This document shows, one piece after another, positions 58,732-64,000 of a DNA stretch of 64,000 nt. The notes beneath the pieces were generated by a model that saw only the letters and a program-made list of their open reading frames with translations, was not told the origin of the DNA and did not search any database. Position 1 is the stretch's first letter, and each line of letters opens with the position of its first letter. The stretch spans positions 558,001-622,000 of the forward strand of contig CAJQUW010007815.1 in NCBI GenBank assembly GCA_907163375.1, in the 5' to 3' direction. The stretch comes from Prostheceraeus crozeri (taxonomy: Eukaryota > Platyhelminthes > Polycladida > Euryleptidae). The position numbers were made by a program, and so were the translations under genes.

Positions 58732-61700
58732 ATGACAATGAATTCGGATACAAATATATTTTTGTCTCATCTAGAAGAAACGATCGACGAAGTCTTAGAA
58801 CAGTCCCGTAAACATTATGAAGATAACTATCAGAGTAAATTAAGCTCAAATTCTGATACCAGTCGAGGATCAACTTTCGATGAAGTATCATCAAATAAAA
58901 CAACACTTCCCGTAATCGAAATAAATTGGGGACCTTTGAAAGGAAAGGAATCCATCAAAGATGCACTGGTGGACTGTTATGATAAGATCACGACGTGGAA
59001 TAAGAACTTATTCATTCCATCTAGAGGAAAAGCTAGTAACGCATTCATAGATGAATTATGTCGATTACTGAATTTATTTGTATCAGACAGCATGGGAAAG
59101 CTTAGCATTCTTACTTGTACATGTATTTGTACCCTTAATGCTACAGAAACCATCAGCAAAGTCAAATAAAAAAATCAAATGCAAAATTTCTGAAAACTAG
59201 ACTGGAAAAATGGAAAAAAGGAAATCTGAAATCTCTCATGTCTGAAGCAGATGAAATACAACGACGCTTGAAATTGAATAAAACATCAAAAATCAATTCA
59301 AATGAAAAAAAATTTTGTCAATTGATGCAGTGCGGAAAAGTAGCGCAAGCAATGAAATTGATAAATAATGAAGATACTGTAACTGGTGTACATACAATGA
59401 CGGAAGAAGTTAAGAAAGCATTGCTAAAAGCATCCAAGAGCCACTTCTGCATGTGAAGACATTCTAATTCATAATACAACAAAAAAATCAGAATTAGTTA
59501 TCTTCGAGGAGATAGATGTTGCCATGGTTCAAAATGCCGCAAAAAGGGTGCAGGGATCCGGAGGACCTACTCAGGTCTGATTGTTGGCGGACTTTACTCT
59601 GCTCAAAATTATTTGGCTTTTCTTTAGTCAATTTATGTCAAGCAGTGGTAGATGTGACAAAGAGGCTTTGCACTGAACAAATTTGTCCTACTTTTCTCAC
59701 AGAATATCAAGCTTGTCGATTGATTGCCCTCGATAAAAATCCAGGCATCTGATCAATTGGAATTGGGGAAATTCTACGAAGAATAATAGGAAAATTAATT
59801 ACGTGGACTTTGAATAGCGATATTCAAGAAGCAAGCGGACCTTTGCAGAGCTGTACAGGTATTCCTTCGGGAATTGAGGCATCAATTCATTCCGCAGAAA
59901 AGTTATTTTGTGATTTAAATACAGAAGCAGTTCTCATGGTAGATGTTACCAATGCCTTCAATTGTTTGAATCGTGAAGCTGCTCTAAATAACATGAAAAC
60001 AATTTGCCCAGCGTTTCATACTTACCTTTTTAATACTCCAACTCCAAACTCCAGCGAAACTCTTCTTCAAAACAATGAATATTTCGGACGTCAATTTTAC
60101 TACATCGGAAGAAGGTTGCACACAGGGCGATCCATGTGCTATGCCATTTTATGCGTTGGGTATGTCACCATTAGTGAAAGAATTGGCGAAAAACTCTACT
60201 GACGAGAACACAAAGCAGATTTGGTATGCTGATGACAGTTGTTGTCTCGGCAAGTTAAAAGATGTCAAAAAATGGTGGGAACATTTACTTCAACGTGGAC
60301 CATTGTATGGATACTTTCCCTGAAATACTGAATACCCCTGAATCCCTGAATTTCCCCTGAATACTGAAAACTGTTCTTCTGTTAAAGGATGGCAGAGACA
60401 TCGAACAAGCAAAGCAGATTTTCAGTGGATTCGATATAAAAATCATGAAATCTGGGGGAAGGTATCTGGGAGCTGCACTTGGAGATGATCTCTACAAATC
60501 CAACCATGTTAAACAGAAAATAGAAAAATGGGTAGCAGATGTGGAGCACATGGCTAAGATAGCTGCAGATGACCCACAAGTAGCGCTCTGCGGATTTATG
60601 AAAGGACTTTGTCATCGGTGGAATTTCATTCAGAAAACTGTCGGTGATGTGAGTGATTATTTCATCCCACTAGAGAATGCCATCAGAAATGTGTTCATTC
60701 CCGCCATCACAGGTCGTCCAGTATCGGACTTAGAAAGAAGAATGCTTCCACTTCCATCAAGATTTGGAGGATTGGGATCACTAATCCTGTTGTCTCTTCT
60801 GATAGAGAATATGTAGCCTCTACGATGATAACTGCATCACTAACTGATCTTATTTGTAAGCAAGAGGAAACATACGAAAATCTTAACATAAAAGACATCG
60901 AAGCTTCGAAAACGAAAATGAAAAATGAAAAAGATAAATTTTTCAAAGGAGAATTCGACAACATCAATCAACAGTTGTGATGAAAAGCAGAAAGTTGCAT
61001 TGAAATTATCCAGTGAAAAGGGTGCAAGTGCATGGCTCACCGCTTTACCGATAAGATCTCTGGGATATTGTCTTAACAAGAAAGAATTTAAAGACGCCAT
61101 TCAATTACGCCATGGTTGGATAATTGCGGACATTCCCAACAGATGTGTTTGTGGATCAAAGAATGACACATGCCATGCTATAAATTGCAAAAAAGGAGGA
61201 TCTGTATCATTAAGGCATAACATCCTACGAGACACTAAAGCTGAACTTCTCCGGGAAATATGCAAAGATATTGTTGTAGAGCCTGAACTAATTCCAGTGG
61301 AAGGAGATTCCTTTATCCAATCCGGAAACTGTGAAGATAGGGCGAGACTCGATATATCGACAAGGGGATTGTGGGGAAGGATGGAGAAACATTTTTTGAT
61401 GTCAGGGTAACAAATCCTAATTCAACAACATACCAAAATAAAAGTTTAAATCAATTGTTCAAACAGCACGAGGAAGAAAAGAAAACTAAATACGAAGATC
61501 GAATCTTGCAAATTGAAAAAAGTTCGTTTGTGCCACTTATCTTCACTACAACTGGAAGTACCGGACCAATGGCAACTATTTTCCATAAAAGATTGGCTAA
61601 CCTCCTCTCCCAAAAATTTCATGAGAATGACTGTGATATCATAGGCCACATTCACCTAAAGGTTAACTTTTCTATAATAAAGAGTGTGTTGATATCTCTT

Positions 61701-61790
61701 AGAGGTTACAGGGGGAACACCATGACTCAAACTCCGCTATCAGAGATATCCTTTAATTTGATTCCTAATTGTTCTCACTATGAGCATTTC
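58732..61790 (+). pseudogene. RT element with CCHC and restriction-like endonuclease end, copy 1
   Basis: N-terminal part: INWGPLKGKESIKDALVDCY and LFIPSRGKASNAFIDEL, then KWKKGNLKSLMSEADEIQRR. RT: CRLIALDKNPGI near 59708, ASIHSAEKLFCDLNTEA, LMVDVTNAFNCLNREAAL (motif A, near 59935), EGCTQGDPCAMPFYALG (motif B, near 60111), QIWYADDSCCLGKL (motif C, near 60218). After the thumb comes CVCGSKNDTCHAINC (CCHC knuckle, near 61148), LRHNILRDTKAELL, then RARLDISTRGLWGRM and FDVRVTNPN (near 61340-61415), like a restriction-like endonuclease of early LINEs. The last block is SSFVPLIFTTTGSTGPM. Several frameshifts and stops. About 1000 codons originally; class (HERO/R2-like or other) unsettled. Confidence 0.75.
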
Positions 61791-61885
61791 TAGCTTTTAT
61801 AATTCCTTTTTTGTTTTATACACTGACTCTTTAACTTATGCAACTTACACAATCAGTCATTGTTCATTGTTCTCTTAAATACACA

Positions 61886-61905
61886 GTTATTATTATTATT
61901 ATTAA
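61886..61905 (+). repeat. (TTA)n microsatellite after RT copy 1
   Basis: Six TTA units, just before hairpin H1 and about 100 bp after the end of the RT coding region. Simple-repeat tails of this kind are common at LINE 3' ends. Confidence 0.75.
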
Positions 61906-61906
61906 C

Positions 61907-61941
61907 ATAACAAACGACGGCCGCAGGCCGGAGGTTGTTAT
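61907..61941 (+). repeat. GA-mismatch hairpin H1
   Basis: Stem ATAACAAAC (61907-61915) with GGTTGTTAT (61933-61941), one mismatch; GA (61916-61917) facing GA (61931-61932); a 5-bp stem CGGCC/GGCCG; loop GCA (61923-61925). Only the plus strand has the GA pairs and the G-N-A loop. It directly follows the (TTA)n tail. Confidence 0.8.
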
Positions 61942-62081
61942 AGGATAATGCTTGAAAATATCGTATGATATCTATCATAGCGCATAGTTTTATTTGTAAT
62001 TCGGAGTGTGATATCTGATGGTTTCCGTTTGTTATGTACATAATACACGGAATATATCAGGCAACAGGGACATCTGTGTGT

Positions 62082-62185
62082 GATAATTAACAGACTTGAG
62101 GATTTCCATGCCGAGAAAGTACGAGGATGCGAAGCATCCGAGTACTTTCTATGTGGCATGGAAATCTGAAAGTCTGTTGATTATC
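62082..62185 (+). repeat. GA-mismatch hairpin H2
   Basis: Outer stem 62082-62097 with 62170-62185 (one T-G wobble); GA (62098-62099) facing GA (62168-62169); stem GGATTTCCATGCC with 62155-62167 (one G-T wobble); a small internal bulge; stem GAAAGTAC/GTACTTTC; GA (62123-62124) facing GA (62140-62141); stem GGATGC/GCATCC; loop GAA (62131-62133). The same order of parts as H3, with different bases in the upper stems. Confidence 0.85.
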
Positions 62186-62228
62186 AACATAGATTTTACA
62201 GTATTTCTCGAAATCCAATGTGCCTTCA

Positions 62229-62331
62229 TAGATGTCAAGATTTCTATTACCGGTGTTGACTAAAGAGTGGGTTTCCATGTCATGGAGAAAGAAATTCATA
62301 GAAGTCCGTAGGTGTCAAGATTTCCGTCACA
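62229..62331 (+). repeat. Diverged direct repeat around TGTCAAGATTTC
   Basis: AGATGTCAAGATTTCTATTA followed by CCGGTGTTGA (62235-62264), and AGGTGTCAAGATTTCCGTCA followed by CAGGCATCGA (62310-62339). The unit's right half also matches bases flanking the hairpin at 62923. Confidence 0.65.
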
Positions 62332-62354
62332 GGCATCGAAATTAGAAATACCGT

Positions 62355-62721
62355 ATGGCCCAGTCAAACAAGCAAAAGCAAATTCCACAACTATATCTAC
62401 ACCATGAGAATTTAGAGAAGAAGGAATACAACAATCGTATCATAGAAGTTGACCAAGGTTCCTTTTCCCCTTTGATATTTTCATGTACAGGTGGGATGGG
62501 AACAGAAGCAAAGAATTTCTATAAAAGAATGGCAGCGAAGATCAGCACAAAGAAGGGGAGAAGTATAGCCAAGTGATAAGATTCATAAGAACGAGATTGA
62601 GATTTAACATTTTAAGAACATGCGTTATTTCATTGAGAGGACAGAGAAGTGGAAGCAGACATGATGAGTTAAGAACATTTCATGATTTGGATCTCGATTA
62701 CCAAACATTTAGTTTTGAATG
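62355..62721 (+). pseudogene. RT/RLE element, copy 3 (extreme 3' end)
   Basis: Reads QLYLHHENLEKKEYNNRIIE, VDQGSFSPLIFSCTGGMGTE and FYKRMAAKISTKK, then in another frame RTRLRFNILRTCVISLRGQR and a tail ending QTFSFE. It aligns with the last 120 codons of copy 1 (SSFVPLIFTTTGSTGPM, KRLANLLSQK, SVLISLRGYRG). One frameshift near 62572. It is the least decayed copy of this part. Confidence 0.75.
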
Positions 62722-62922
62722 AGTCGCTCATTTAATATAGAGCAGTATTTATGTTATAATAGGATAACTTTAAGTATAGGATATCAACTTTTTCTAACTT
62801 ACCTTGACTTTCTATACTTACCTTGTATATAACCGATTTTTGTATAGTTGTTATTATTGTTGATAAACAAATGTCACTTCTAAAAAAAAATACCGTAGAA
62901 AGTCTACCTCTATGATCACAGG

Positions 62923-62985
62923 CAGGGAACCCTAGTTATCGAACCTAGCTTGACCAAGCGTAGCGCAGATAACTAGGGTTCCCTG
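62923..62985. mobile_element. 63-bp hairpin insertion with 7-bp direct repeats
   Basis: CAGGGAACCCTAGTTATC at 62923-62940 is complemented perfectly by 62968-62985. The 27-nt loop contains GCGTAGC. TCACAGG flanks it exactly on both sides (62916-62922 and 62986-62992). A related sequence without the hairpin occurs around 62252-62280 (CCGGTGTTGACTAAAGAGTG), which looks like an empty site. Confidence 0.7.
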
Positions 62986-63111
62986 TCACAGGTGTTGATT
63001 AAGAGTGGATTTCCATGTCATGTACTTCAGAACGAAGTTGGATATTTTAAAATTCAAATAATTTGACAACATTAATGCTGCGCTTAGATATACTTCACAT
63101 TCAATTAAGAC

Positions 63112-63603
63112 ATGGAAGCGTTTACATCTAACGGAAGATTTGCATCCACAACGCCTGAAAAACCAGAAAAATGCATATCAAATGCCACTCCTATAAACAC
63201 GATCAACAAATCAAAATGGGCGATGAATGTTTTTCAAACTTGGTTGGCAGATTGGAGACGATGATATACCAAAATTCCTGAAAAAGTAGAAGAGTTCACC
63301 ACCTAGGAGTTAGATTACTGCCTTCGATATTTCTGGTGCGATGTTAGAAAAGAAAATAGACAGCAGGATTTATTTAGATTTTCTAATATCGATGGTTTCA
63401 TATCAAACAGTAGTTTGCGAAGAACAGCACAGAATAGGCTCCTGCAAGGTGGTGTGCCAGACGCAGTAATAAAAAAGAAAACTGGAAGAATCAGTGAATC
63501 TGCGGACTTGGCATATGTTGAACCGAAACTGTATGAAGGGGAAATGTCACCAGCGCTATATGGAGCGCTGAAGCACTGTCCAGCTATTCAAACAAATAAG
63601 TGA
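63112..63603 (+). pseudogene. Crypton-type tyrosine recombinase (copy 2), internally deleted
   Basis: ATG at 63112. KSKWAMNVFQTWLADWRR and YCLRYFWCDVRKEN match the N-terminal half of copy 1 (KWAMNTYQKWLFEWR, YFFCDARKVN). About 190 residues, including the first catalytic Arg, are then missing. The rest has SSLRRTAQNRLLQGGVPDAV and KKKTGRISESADLAYVEP, then MSPALYG, aligned with copy 1's box II and Tyr region. Two stops lie in the N-terminal part. Same orientation as the RT copies upstream. Confidence 0.8.
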
Positions 63604-64000
63604 GCATTTCTTCATCAAGTGACATGCCAACTCCTGTCACGTTCACAAATTGCAGCAATTGCTCAGTCACAATAAATTACAATTTCTAAAAGTGAAATCC
63701 TTATCAGTGAGAACTTTTCAGCGTTTTATATTTTGCTATTTTTGTGTCACAGAATGTCTTAGGACAGTCTCTAGAGAAAGTCCTCGTTAAATGTTCAATG
63801 ATATTTGTTGTAAATTTTACCAAGTTGTTCAATTAAAAATGGATGCTATGATAATCAGTATTTTCTACAAAAATAGTTTCCCATAGTATGCGGGACATAG
63901 AACCATATACTGTAAAATCTATTATTAATATAAGATATCTAAGGGACGTTCAACTCCCGACATGTACTGGACTGGAGGCCAGTGACTTTGGTAGACTTGA
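63604..64000. other. No recognisable feature
   Basis: Possible 3' region of Crypton copy 2. A weak asparagine-codon-poor tail, no hairpin and no coding motif seen before the window ends. Confidence 0.4.

Noticed and set aside
62959-62965. Assigning the 62923-62985 hairpin to the GA-mismatch family
   Set aside because: It has a GCGTAGC in the loop but no GA/GA step in the stem, so it was kept as a separate type.

Overview
The window is invertebrate (metazoan) genomic DNA, AT-rich, standard code, made almost entirely of mobile-element remains. This is suggested by a Polinton, a P-type element with a THAP exon, Crypton tyrosine recombinases, several Tc1/mariner relatives, hAT and Harbinger-like pieces, LINE and Penelope-like fragments, and the lack of any host gene I can name. 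The species cannot be fixed from sequence alone; the element mix resembles that of aquatic invertebrates (inference).

Region 1 (1-15526) is a nearly complete but broken Polinton/Maverick. It has terminal inverted repeats of roughly 450-530 bp and, in order: an unknown membrane protein, an unknown protein, a penton-like protein, packaging ATPase, a small protein, protein-primed DNA polymerase B, a zinc-finger protein (minus strand), a fibre-like coiled coil, a hydrophobic protein, a major capsid candidate, a protein VI-like protein, a PLA2-like protein, integrase and an adenovirus-type protease (minus strand). A 1020-bp P-type element sits inside the polymerase gene, with a perfect 8-bp target duplication.

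Region 2 (15.5-46.7 kb) is gene-poor. It holds a Tc1 fragment, a 284-bp MITE, four copies of a ~470-510 bp MITE family in the window (three full, one partial; the last at 53 kb), a Harbinger-like element, an IS630/Tc1-like transposase, a hAT element with 8-bp target duplication, a young-looking mariner with 115-bp inverted repeats, a 728-bp element rich in CATGA motifs, and several local duplications. Long stretches show nothing recognisable.

Region 3 (46.7-64 kb) is the most unusual. Two Crypton-type recombinase genes (46.9-48.2 kb minus; 63.1-63.6 kb plus) and three copies of a reverse-transcriptase element with a CCHC plus restriction-like endonuclease end lie among a set of hairpins. Three hairpins share one architecture: an outer stem, a tandem GA/GA mismatch, a 5-6 bp stem and a G-N(N)-A loop, always on one strand only. 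Two of them also share an outer stem containing GGATTTCCATGC. The Polinton ends carry a weaker version. This strand-specific folding signal beside tyrosine recombinases is the best candidate here for an undescribed system. A 63-bp hairpin flanked by a 7-bp direct repeat looks like a tiny mobile insertion. Tc1, LINE and Penelope-like fragments fill the rest, and ~250-bp inverted repeats enclose one of the reverse-transcriptase copies.
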